From the NCBI GenBank assembly GCA_013203045.1, contig JABMQN010000004.1:1-58918 (forward strand): a stretch of 58,918 bases of DNA. The letters are read 5' to 3'. The translations under genes and the position numbers were made by a program. Shown here piece after piece: positions 44,508-52,166 of this stretch. The notes under the pieces were generated by a model that was not told the DNA's origin, searched no databases, and saw nothing but the letters and a program-made list of their open reading frames with translations. Source of the stretch: Chloroflexota bacterium. GTDB lineage: Bacteria; Chloroflexota; Dehalococcoidia; SZUA-161; SpSt-899. Numbering within the stretch: the first letter of the stretch is position 1; the number at the start of each line of letters is the position of its first letter.

Positions 44508-45805
44508 CAACAGTCGATACGGCGTATGTCCGACTATGGGGCAAGTTGATGGGTGCAGTCTCATGGGACCCGGAAAAGCAACTGGGTACATTTGAGTATG
44601 ATCGAGATTTCCTCAAAATGGGTTTAGACCCATCACCTGTCCACATGCCTGTAGAGCAAGCCCGCATAGGCGAGCCCAGGTACGAATTCCGAACGCTCCC
44701 CCGGAAAACCTTCATGGGATTGCCGGGACTACTCGCGGATGCCCTGCCCGACAGGTTTGGTAACGCGGTGATTAATTCATGGCTTGCAGGACAGGGCCGC
44801 ACTGAAGATAGTTTCAGTCCGGTGGAACGGTTATGCTACATCGGCAAGCGTGCTATGGGCGCCATGGAGTTTTCTCCAGTTTTAAATCCATCAATTGACA
44901 GGTCAGTTCTAGTTGAGATTGAAGAACTGCTAATGCTTGCTCAGACGGTTATAAATGAACGTTCGGAGCTTAGAGCGAACCTGGAGCCAAAATCCTCTGA
45001 AGCCATGCTGAATATCATTCGCGTTGGCACCTCTGCAGGTGGGAACAGGCCCAAAGCGGTTATCGCGTTAAACGACGAAACAAAGGAAGTTCGCTCAGGC
45101 CAGGTGGAAGCCCCGGACGGATTCGACTACTGGGTGCTGAAGTTCGATGGAGTAAAGGACAACGCCCTCGGCGATCCCGCCGGATATGGCCGCATCGAAT
45201 ATGCATATTCAAAAATGGCTGTAAAGGCAGGCATTACTATGACCGAATGTCGCATCCTTGAGGAGAATGGGCGCGCGCATTTCATGACTAAACGGTTCGA
45301 CCGGCCCAGGGGCGGGGAAAAACTTCATATGCAGTCTCTATGCGCCATGGCACACTTTGATTTCAATGATTCGGGCGCTTACTCATATGAGCAAGCTTTC
45401 CAGGTCATACGGGAGCTTAGACTGAACTATGATGCTGTGGAGCAGCAGTTCCGGCGCATGGTATTCAATATTGTTGCCCGCAATCAAGACGATCACACGA
45501 AGAATATAGCCTTTCTCATGGACACAAACGGTCAATGGCGCCTTTCACCTGCCTTCGATGTGATTTACTCATTCAACCCTGAAGGCATGTGGACGAGCAA
45601 TCATCAAATGACGATTCGGGGTAAACGCGATGGCATTACCATGAAGGATTTGGCAGAGGTTGGCGCCGAACAGAGCATAAAACGAAGTGAGGCGATCATC
45701 GATGAAATCGTTGAAGTGGTAGCAAACTGGCCGGACTTTGCAAGGGAAGCGGGGGTTCAAGCCCGGCAAATCAAGTCGATCGGCGAAACCCATCGATCCG
45801 GTTGA
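44501..45805 (+). CDS. hipA: HipA-family Ser/Thr kinase toxin
   Basis: 434 residues. HipA N-terminal domain (VRLWGKLMGAVSWDPEKQLG; LPGLLADALPDRFGN) and kinase domain: GTSAGGNRPKAVIAL (about 175-190, ATP loop), DYWVLKFDGVKDN (Lys at about 210), catalytic NQDDHTKNIAFL (about 326-337) and SPAFDVIYSF (metal-binding Asp). HipA kinases phosphorylate tRNA synthetases such as GltX and cause dormancy. Start is a TTG with GGGAGG just upstream. It is longer than a truncated toxin and has all key residues, so it looks functional. Confidence 0.92.
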   Translation: MVTTVDTAYVRLWGKLMGAVSWDPEKQLGTFEYDRDFLKMGLDPSPVHMPVEQARIGEPRYEFRTLPRKTFMGLPGLLADALPDRFGNAVINSWLAGQGRTEDSFSPVERLCYIGKRAMGAMEFSPVLNPSIDRSVLVEIEELLMLAQTVINERSELRANLEPKSSEAMLNIIRVGTSAGGNRPKAVIALNDETKEVRSGQVEAPDGFDYWVLKFDGVKDNALGDPAGYGRIEYAYSKMAVKAGITMTECRILEENGRAHFMTKRFDRPRGGEKLHMQSLCAMAHFDFNDSGAYSYEQAFQVIRELRLNYDAVEQQFRRMVFNIVARNQDDHTKNIAFLMDTNGQWRLSPAFDVIYSFNPEGMWTSNHQMTIRGKRDGITMKDLAEVGAEQSIKRSEAIIDEIVEVVANWPDFAREAGVQARQIKSIGETHRSG

Positions 45806-45866
45806 GGCATGAAAAAATGCAGGGTTGGCTCGCGACTCACCGATAATTCCCATGATTGATTACACC

Positions 45867-45903
45867 AAAAAAGCCGCTGAAAGTTTCTTCCAGCGGCTTT
45901 TTT
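45867..45903. terminator. Bidirectional terminator between hipA and the GRE activase
   Basis: AAAAAAGCCGCTG (45867-45879) and CAGCGGCTTTTTT (45891-45903) are exact complements around an 11-base loop. With runs of A on one side and T on the other it can stop transcription from both hipBA and the GRE operon. Confidence 0.9.
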
Positions 45904-45921
45904 CATGAGTTCTATTCTTTA

Positions 45922-46845
45922 CTATTTCCCAATGACAGCTTTCAAACCTGCACCTTCACAGATTTCCTTCAACTTTTCAACTTTGCTATCTTCCAGTCTC
46001 TCTAGCTGTTCTAGCGGATAGGTCCTGCCTAAACGCTCATAACTTGGAGTTCCCCATTCATGATAAGGTAGAAGGGAAACCTGTTCAGCGCCAATTCCCA
46101 CTCCAAATTCAGCTAACTGCTGAATGTTTTCCTCAGAATCATTGAACTGGGGAATCAGTGGAACTCTTATCCACAGTCTCTTTTTGGCAGCAGCTTTGCG
46201 AGCGTTTTCCAAGATCAAAGCGTTGCTTTGCCCTGTTCCAGTGATATGTCTACCTGCATCCATATGCTTGATATCAAACAAAACCAGATCAGCATATTCG
46301 AGCACACTTTCCATCACTTCCCATTTGGCAAACCCGCAGGTATCCAACGCAGCATGAAGACTTTTGTCTTTGAGTGCCTTAAATAGCTCTCGCGTGAAAG
46401 TGGGCTGGCTCAACGGCTCACCACCAGATACAGTGACGCCACCACCGGAATTTTTGTAGAACGGTTCGTCACTCATAACCTCTTTCACTACTTCATCGAC
46501 TGTCATGTATTCGCCGGCAATTACAATCGACCCGCTGGGGCACACTTCTCCACACTTCAGGCAAAGATCACACTTATCGCGATGAATTACACGACCCTGC
46601 AACGGATCAGCCGTGATTGCTTCAACCGGGCAAACTTCTACACATTTATCACAAGCAATGCATTTCTGGTCATAGGTCATGATCTCAGGATGAGGTTGTT
46701 GTGATTCGGGGGTGCTGCACCACTGACAAAGTAAAGGACACCCCTTCAAAAAGACGGTGTCCCTTATCCCAGGTCCATCATGGACCGTAAATCGTTGAAT
46801 CCTTAGTATGAGCCCTTTTGGCTCTTTTTCCTCTGCTTGCGCCAA
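45922..46845 (-). CDS. Glycyl radical enzyme activating enzyme
   Basis: 307 residues. A radical SAM core with the cluster motif CPLLCQWC (about residues 35-42) is followed by an inserted two-[4Fe-4S] ferredoxin domain (CIACDKCVEVCP at about 62-73 and CDLCLKCGEVCP at about 92-103), then GGGVTVSGGEPL (about 134-145), ALDTCGF, DIKHMDAGRH. This is the class with two extra clusters used by non-PFL glycyl radical enzymes. It abstracts H from the Gly of its partner. It starts at a TTG just past the GRE stop (4-base gap), implying co-translation with that gene. Confidence 0.93.
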   Translation of the reverse strand: MAQAEEKEPKGLILRIQRFTVHDGPGIRDTVFLKGCPLLCQWCSTPESQQPHPEIMTYDQKCIACDKCVEVCPVEAITADPLQGRVIHRDKCDLCLKCGEVCPSGSIVIAGEYMTVDEVVKEVMSDEPFYKNSGGGVTVSGGEPLSQPTFTRELFKALKDKSLHAALDTCGFAKWEVMESVLEYADLVLFDIKHMDAGRHITGTGQSNALILENARKAAAKKRLWIRVPLIPQFNDSEENIQQLAEFGVGIGAEQVSLLPYHEWGTPSYERLGRTYPLEQLERLEDSKVEKLKEICEGAGLKAVIGK

Positions 46846-46849
46846 TCAA

Positions 46850-49261
46850 CTACCCCACAAAGGCTTGTTCGGTTCGATCGATTATATCATCCTGCAGGGT
46901 TTCAGTCAGGTCCACAAAATAGGCCGCATAGCCGGATACTCTGACAATCAGGTCTTCGTGCTCCTCCGGTTCAACCTGAGCTTCCTTAAGCTCCTCAGGA
47001 ACCACAATATTGAACTGAATGTGATGTATTCCCAAATCAGACCAGGTCTTCAGATAATCCGCGAACATCTCGCGGTAATCCCCCTGGAGCATTTGAGGGG
47101 AGAACCTCTGATTGAGCAGGTGATTGTGTGATTTTAACGGATCAATCTTACCAATAGACTTCAACACGGCGGTCGGACCTTTGACATCTCGTCCCTGAGA
47201 TGGTGAGATGTTTCCGTCAGGCAGCGGCTCTTTGGCAAAGCGGCCATCAGGAGTGGCGCCGCAACCGGCGCCGGTGAAGTATCCCATCGATGCCGAGGTT
47301 CCATCTATTTCATACCCTTCCCCGTAGAAGGAAAGGTATTTCTTCGATTCTCTGGCTATTCCGTAGAAAACTACCTGGGCCAGTTTATCCACATAATCGT
47401 CATCGTTGCCGAATTTGGGAGCGGCCAGCATCATCTGGCGGATATCCTCTTTGCCTTCAAAGTTGGTATCCAGAGTTTCACGAAGTTGGGCCATAGTGAT
47501 TTTCTTCTCATCAAAAACCAGCTTTTTAATGGCTGCCAGCGAATCGGCTGTGGTCACACCGCCAATCATCAGGAGCCAGGTGCGAGGATAATACTGCCAC
47601 TTGCGGCAATCCAGTGCCACATCGATCGAATCATCCAGCATGATGGTGGTAAACGGTCGGGGTAGCAATTCTGCGTAAACCATGTCACCGGCATTGCCCA
47701 GAGCGGTGTTCTTCTCGACGAAGAAGTTGAACTGGACGAAAAAGGCGTCAATCACGTCGTCGATGGATTCAAATGTATTCGGGTCAGGTGTGCGCGCTCC
47801 CAGTTGCTTACCACTCATGTTATCGATGCCCTGGTTGATGGCCAAATCGAGACACTTGGGTAATGAGAAGTGCCCATTTGACTGGCGGTTGACAATGTTC
47901 TTGCCCGGAATCTGCCAAGACATGCAGTTGTTGATAGCATAGCTTCGAGCATCTTCAATGGAGAAGCCCCGCTGCAGATAATAAGGGATCAGCACTTTAT
48001 CGTTGAAAAAGGCCGGCTGTGCCACGCCTGTTGACTGACAGTCGATCGCTTTTAGTATCAGGTCCCTGGGAGTTTTGTCATTATATCGGAAGCAAAGGGG
48101 CGGCTGTACTGATTGTAATTCCATCGTTGCTTCAAGAATGAGATGTGAAAGCTCATTGGACGCATCGTTGCCATCCTCATCGCAACCGGCCAGAGTGATG
48201 TTCTGCCATGCCAGTCCACCGCCGCCGGCGCTCATCATCACCGGTGGGTGAACATATCCCATCTCTTCGAATTTGATCCACAGCATCTCGATCAGGTTCA
48301 GTGCCTCTTCTCTGGTAATTCGGCCTTCTTCGATATCCTTTTTGTACCAGGGGTAACAGACATAGTCCAGCCTGAAGCCGGAACCCACAGCCGGCATCTC
48401 CAGGAAATCGACAATTATATGGACAATGAAGAAACTTTGCAAGCAATCATGGAACGTCTCACAAGGATTCTCCGGCACTCGTTCACAAATGCCAGCAATT
48501 TTCTCCAAATTATCCTTTTTCTCCGGATCAATCTCAGCTGCTGCTTTCTCACGAGCCAGAGCTGCATAGCGCTTGGAAAACGCAATCGCTGCTTCTACCG
48601 TGATGATTGCCGCTTCCAAAAATCGCTTCATTTCGCCATATTCCTGAGTAGAAAGGCTCTTATCCTCACCGATCTCCCTCAGCCGAGCTTCGCAGTCATT
48701 TACGATCGCCCTTAAACCCGTCTTGAAAATGCGCTCATAAGCCGGCAGAGTAGAATCCCACTGATACGACCAGAAGAAAACGCCATTGTACTTGGAATAG
48801 GCTTTGACGCTATCCGGTACAAGTTCCCGTTCCTTACCATGGGCACACTTATCCTGCCAGTACTTATTAATTTCGAATAGTTCCTCTCGGCCCTCGTCAT
48901 CGATCATATGTTTGTATTCGTCCTGAACGGCCTTGCCGAGCCACCGGACAAACATCTCCGGATAGGTCGGAACCGAAGCGTTATCACAGGCGATATTACC
49001 CACAATCTGCTCCTGATCCTGTATGAAGACGGTCATGTTTTCCAGGATATTCTTGAGTGCCAATGCCCTTCGCATTACCATGGGCATACCTTCGGTCTGC
49101 TTATAGGACTCAGTCACCAGACGTGCCCTCTCAAGGCACAACCTCACGTTTGCCCGGTATCCGGCGCTATCGTCTATTCGTTCAAAACCACGGTATAGAC
49201 CTTTTATAGCTTTGATTACCTTCTCATCCTTACGCACTTGAACTGCAGCATTCATATTCAC
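46850..49261 (-). CDS. Glycyl radical enzyme of unknown substrate
   Basis: 803 residues, PFL-like domain plus a C-terminal glycyl radical domain with RVSGYAAYF, radical Gly777. The active-site Cys is Cys446 in INNCMSWQIPGKN. In diol dehydratases, choline lyase, hydroxyproline dehydratase and arylacetate decarboxylases the loop reads GCVEPQxPGK; here the Gly before Cys is Asn and the catalytic Glu two residues later is Ser. So it is not one of those by sequence, and it lacks the CC pair of pyruvate formate-lyase. A fumarate-adding or new activity is possible. AGGAGGTG precedes the ATG. A PaaI-like thioesterase gene lies 146 bases upstream, same strand. Confidence 0.9.
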   Translation of the reverse strand: MNMNAAVQVRKDEKVIKAIKGLYRGFERIDDSAGYRANVRLCLERARLVTESYKQTEGMPMVMRRALALKNILENMTVFIQDQEQIVGNIACDNASVPTYPEMFVRWLGKAVQDEYKHMIDDEGREELFEINKYWQDKCAHGKERELVPDSVKAYSKYNGVFFWSYQWDSTLPAYERIFKTGLRAIVNDCEARLREIGEDKSLSTQEYGEMKRFLEAAIITVEAAIAFSKRYAALAREKAAAEIDPEKKDNLEKIAGICERVPENPCETFHDCLQSFFIVHIIVDFLEMPAVGSGFRLDYVCYPWYKKDIEEGRITREEALNLIEMLWIKFEEMGYVHPPVMMSAGGGGLAWQNITLAGCDEDGNDASNELSHLILEATMELQSVQPPLCFRYNDKTPRDLILKAIDCQSTGVAQPAFFNDKVLIPYYLQRGFSIEDARSYAINNCMSWQIPGKNIVNRQSNGHFSLPKCLDLAINQGIDNMSGKQLGARTPDPNTFESIDDVIDAFFVQFNFFVEKNTALGNAGDMVYAELLPRPFTTIMLDDSIDVALDCRKWQYYPRTWLLMIGGVTTADSLAAIKKLVFDEKKITMAQLRETLDTNFEGKEDIRQMMLAAPKFGNDDDYVDKLAQVVFYGIARESKKYLSFYGEGYEIDGTSASMGYFTGAGCGATPDGRFAKEPLPDGNISPSQGRDVKGPTAVLKSIGKIDPLKSHNHLLNQRFSPQMLQGDYREMFADYLKTWSDLGIHHIQFNIVVPEELKEAQVEPEEHEDLIVRVSGYAAYFVDLTETLQDDIIDRTEQAFVG

Positions 49262-49407
49262 ACCTCCTGAGATGAATTAGTTACAATATATAGATTAATT
49301 TTAGCACAACCGCAAAAAGCTTTCACGCTGTCAATCGCAATACCATAATTTAACGGGAGTGCCTGTATTCTGTATGTGATTTGAGTCACTTTTTTAGCGC
49401 AGCATCT

Positions 49408-49842
49408 TTAAACCGGCTTCATAAAATAGTTAATTAACTGACCTACAGCTACTAATTCACCATCCAGGTTTTTGACGTCAGCTCGCATGTGAAGCAAATT
49501 CTTAGTTATTTCAACAACAGTTGCTATTACATCGATAGATTTGTCAGTTTCTCTAACGGGGCGTATATATGTTGCATTGATATGAGTGGTAACACTTGGA
49601 GGCGCGACCATATAACTCAAAGGTCCAAATGTGTTATCCATCGCGGCCACTATCATTCCCCCCTGCATCGCCCTCAATGGATTCTGATATCGTTCCTTCA
49701 CCGGGAATCTTGCGGTCAGCGATTTTCCTTCGACATATTCAATATATTCGCCTTCCATATCCACAAATATTTTTGGTGGTATTTCTATATTTGATTGTTT
49801 AGGCAATTTTGATGATATCAATTTCAATAATTCATCTGACAT
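49408..49842 (-). CDS. PaaI-like hotdog-fold thioesterase
   Basis: 144 residues. Hotdog fold with NPLRAMQGGMIVAAMDNTFG (about 52-71), in which the Asn, QGG (usually HGG) and Asp are the PaaI-type catalytic and oxyanion residues. Strand residues TTHINATYIRPV follow. It hydrolyses an acyl-CoA, substrate unknown. It is upstream of the glycyl radical enzyme gene on the same strand (146-base gap) and could act on its product after CoA activation. That link is inferred from position. Confidence 0.8.
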   Translation of the reverse strand: MSDELLKLISSKLPKQSNIEIPPKIFVDMEGEYIEYVEGKSLTARFPVKERYQNPLRAMQGGMIVAAMDNTFGPLSYMVAPPSVTTHINATYIRPVRETDKSIDVIATVVEITKNLLHMRADVKNLDGELVAVGQLINYFMKPV

Positions 49843-50039
49843 TTGACCATCTTATATGTAATGATGCCATATAAACGTGAACAATGAATCACTAAATAGA
49901 AGTAATCGAGTATTATTTAAACACGCCGCTGGTAGTACTACTAGAAGTACTGTAAACAGGGTTGCTTGCTGTCGAATCGCCAACGATGTAGAATAACCTC
50001 TACGATTATCTGCCGCTAATACAGTGGACCGGGGGTTAC

Positions 50040-50750
50040 GTGCATTCTATTAAAGTACTGTTAGTACACCGAAAAGAGTTGGTCCGCGAAGGATTGTCAC
50101 GCATTCTGACAGACCAGCCTGGAATTGAACTGGTGGGCACATCCTGCGGAGGCCATGAAGGCATTCAGCTAATGTATCAGCTAGAACCGGATATTGTCAT
50201 CGCACACACGGACGTCGCCGATTTCGATCTCACGGTCGAAGCGGGGCAATACATCGGAGAGAAACTCCCCAACACTCGCGTTATCCTGCTCACTGATTCC
50301 ACCGAAGAACGCGCCCTGTTCCTGGCGCTGAAGCTGGGGGCCAGGGCTTATCTTTCCGATGATATCAGCGTTGACAAACTCACTACCTCTATTCGGCGCA
50401 TCTATGAAGGCGAGGTGATCATATCACCGCCTTTAGCCAGGAGATTGCTCCAGGAATTTTCACTGAAGGAAGACATCAAACGTGAATCTCATCCGAAGGA
50501 CCACACCGATCTTACCAAGCGGGAAATTGAGGTTCTTAACCTGGTTGCAGAGGGCAAGACGAACCGGGAAATCGCCGATGCCCTGTTCATTACCGAGAAC
50601 ACAGCTAAAGTCCACATGCGCAGTATTATGGATAAACTGCATGTGCGCAACCGACAACTAGCAGTCCGCCTGGCTACCCAGAAGGGGATTGTCTCCCCCT
50701 GGCCGTCGACGAATATAGATGCGAAGACCGGCCTCAATAACTCGGAGTGA
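50040..50750 (+). CDS. NarL/LuxR-family regulator with degenerate receiver
   Basis: 236 residues. The N-terminal half has the receiver fold but lacks its active site: the acidic pair is HR (His10, Arg11; LLVHRKELVREGL), the phospho-acceptor is His56 (DIVIAHTDV), and the Lys of GAxGYLxKD is Asp. The C-terminal LuxR HTH is intact: LTKREIEVLNLVAEGKTNRE and IADALFITENTAKVHMRSIM (about 160-205). It therefore probably responds to a ligand or partner rather than to phosphorylation. The start is GTG. The last about 13 codons (NIDAKTGLNNSE) seem derived from the VWA relic that follows. Confidence 0.85.
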   Translation: MHSIKVLLVHRKELVREGLSRILTDQPGIELVGTSCGGHEGIQLMYQLEPDIVIAHTDVADFDLTVEAGQYIGEKLPNTRVILLTDSTEERALFLALKLGARAYLSDDISVDKLTTSIRRIYEGEVIISPPLARRLLQEFSLKEDIKRESHPKDHTDLTKREIEVLNLVAEGKTNREIADALFITENTAKVHMRSIMDKLHVRNRQLAVRLATQKGIVSPWPSTNIDAKTGLNNSE

Positions 50751-50941
50751 TCCTGCTCACAGACGGAATTGCCAGCCGTGGCATAACCAACGCCGAGAAT
50801 ATAGTATCGGACGCACTGATTTACAATGAGCGAGTCGTCTGGCAGTTGAACTGGAACAGTAATTAACTGAAGTGGTACCGCTCACCAGTGATTGTCAAAT
50901 GATCAAAGATGCTGCATTAATGCATCCACTGCCAACACAAT
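50747..50941 (+). pseudogene. Relic of a VWA-domain lipoprotein gene with internal deletion
   Basis: Reads VILLTDGIASRGITNAENIV and SDALIYNER, close to the intact VWA gene (VILLTDGIANRGVTNAESIA, 52810-52905). From about 50837 it matches a later part of that gene (53458-53561), DNA identity high by eye (for example GAAGATGCTGCATTAATGCA in the intact gene against AAAGATGCTGCATTAATGCA). So about 553 bases between these points are missing. After the junction the frame shifts and hits a TAA at 50864-50866. Similarity begins weakly before 50747, inside the regulator gene's 3' end. Confidence 0.8.
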
Positions 50942-51976
50942 TTTTTCATTTTCTTCCGGACTGCTCTTAAGTACATTGCGCGCCTGCACCAGAAAAGCCA
51001 CAGCTTGATCCTTATCGTCCTTGATGATACACAGGTGACCCAATGTCATAAGCGCCAACGATCGGATTTCCAATTGCAAATTACCGCTGCCCCCGATTGT
51101 AAACTCTGAGACACCAATGCTTTGATCGAGGTCAGGAAATAACTGTACTAATGCCTGGCCGGCATCATACTCACCGTAAACTACTAATGCTGCCCCACTA
51201 TCTGTAAGCAATTGCGATGCCTTGTCTGATTCTTTGATGCTCTCAGGCCACGTGTCAACCCGCATATTTACCATACGGCTCCCATATATCTCCCGCTCTA
51301 ATGCATCCACGAATCGATTAGTTAAGCTCTCACCTTCACCTGTATCTGCAAACCGCGTTACAACGATGAGAGTCTCTCCCAGTGCAGCCGGTTCAAAAAC
51401 ACTAGAATCCGGTGAAGAACCCGGAGCGATGGTTACGCTGGGATTTGGAGTAACTCCTGCTGGATTGTCGGGGCCCTTTCCTGAGTCTACTCCGAGAATC
51501 ACCAACACAATCAGCACACACAATAACACCCCCGTCAATCCAACGAAGATCCAACGAGAGCGTGGCTTTCTGATTTCCCACCGACTTGATTTCCTGCCGA
51601 GTGCCACGGTTTCAGGTGAGTATGTCGCAGTACTTTTCGAATCATCTCCTGCCACATCGCTTTCACCTTGTGCTTCCAGAAGTGTTTCGGTAGGTTCTTC
51701 TTCGGTACTCTGCTGATCAGTCGCTCCATTTTCCAACACGGGAGTATCTTCCGGTCTAAATCCAGCAACCAGCAAAAGGTGGTCTCTCTCTTCTGGCAAA
51801 AGACGGAGCTTTTCAGCGATAGCCAGGACGTCTTCCCGATTGTTCGGTCGACTGGTCAACCCTTCACGCCATCGAAAAACCGTCTGACGACTTACACCAA
51901 CAGCTCGGGCTAATTCGGTATCACTGATGCCAGCTCTTTGGACATAAGAACTGAGGACTTCGGCGAACGTTTCCAT
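50903..51976 (-). CDS. XRE-domain membrane-anchored regulator
   Basis: 357 residues. An N-terminal XRE helix-turn-helix (VLSSYVQRAGISDTELARAV then GVSRQTVFRWREG, about residues 7-40), an acidic linker, one transmembrane helix (about 142-165), and an outer domain of about 190 residues resembling a TPR-like or nucleotide-free sensor part (ETLIVVTRFADTGEGESLTN; GAALVVYGEYDAG). The ATG at 51976 lacks a Shine-Dalgarno; one at 52036 would place the GTTACA operator inside the gene and is less likely. It is divergent from the VWA gene. It overlaps the VWA relic in opposite orientation by about 40 bases. Confidence 0.75.
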   Translation of the reverse strand: METFAEVLSSYVQRAGISDTELARAVGVSRQTVFRWREGLTSRPNNREDVLAIAEKLRLLPEERDHLLLVAGFRPEDTPVLENGATDQQSTEEEPTETLLEAQGESDVAGDDSKSTATYSPETVALGRKSSRWEIRKPRSRWIFVGLTGVLLCVLIVLVILGVDSGKGPDNPAGVTPNPSVTIAPGSSPDSSVFEPAALGETLIVVTRFADTGEGESLTNRFVDALEREIYGSRMVNMRVDTWPESIKESDKASQLLTDSGAALVVYGEYDAGQALVQLFPDLDQSIGVSEFTIGGSGNLQLEIRSLALMTLGHLCIIKDDKDQAVAFLVQARNVLKSSPEENEKIVLAVDALMQHL

Positions 51977-52000
51977 AAGAATAATGGGTATGAATCTACT

Positions 52001-52110
52001 GTTACACGTTGTAACGAAACCAGTACAAGCTTTCATTCGTACGATGGACGTTACAAAGAATGTTACACATCTGGCCCTTGAAATGCAACACCTTTGATGT
52101 TACGTTAACA
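52001..52110. promoter_or_regulatory. Cluster of GTTACA boxes between XRE and VWA genes
   Basis: GTTACACGTTGTAAC (52001-52015) is palindromic in its six-base arms. GTTACA recurs directly at 52050-52055 and 52062-52067, and TGTTACGTTAACA lies at 52098-52110. All are between two divergent genes, one encoding a DNA-binding protein. They fit as operators for the XRE regulator. Confidence 0.6.
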
Positions 52111-52166
52111 TCCATAAGGAATTGCGCAATTCCATCCAAAACTTCATAAAAGGAGAAAAGCGCAAA

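Noticed and set aside
43892..46060. Activase relic and intact activase end as attL/attR of a mobile element carrying hipBA
   Set aside because: The two ends are only about 65% identical by eye, too different for recent site-specific integration; kept only as an older relic.
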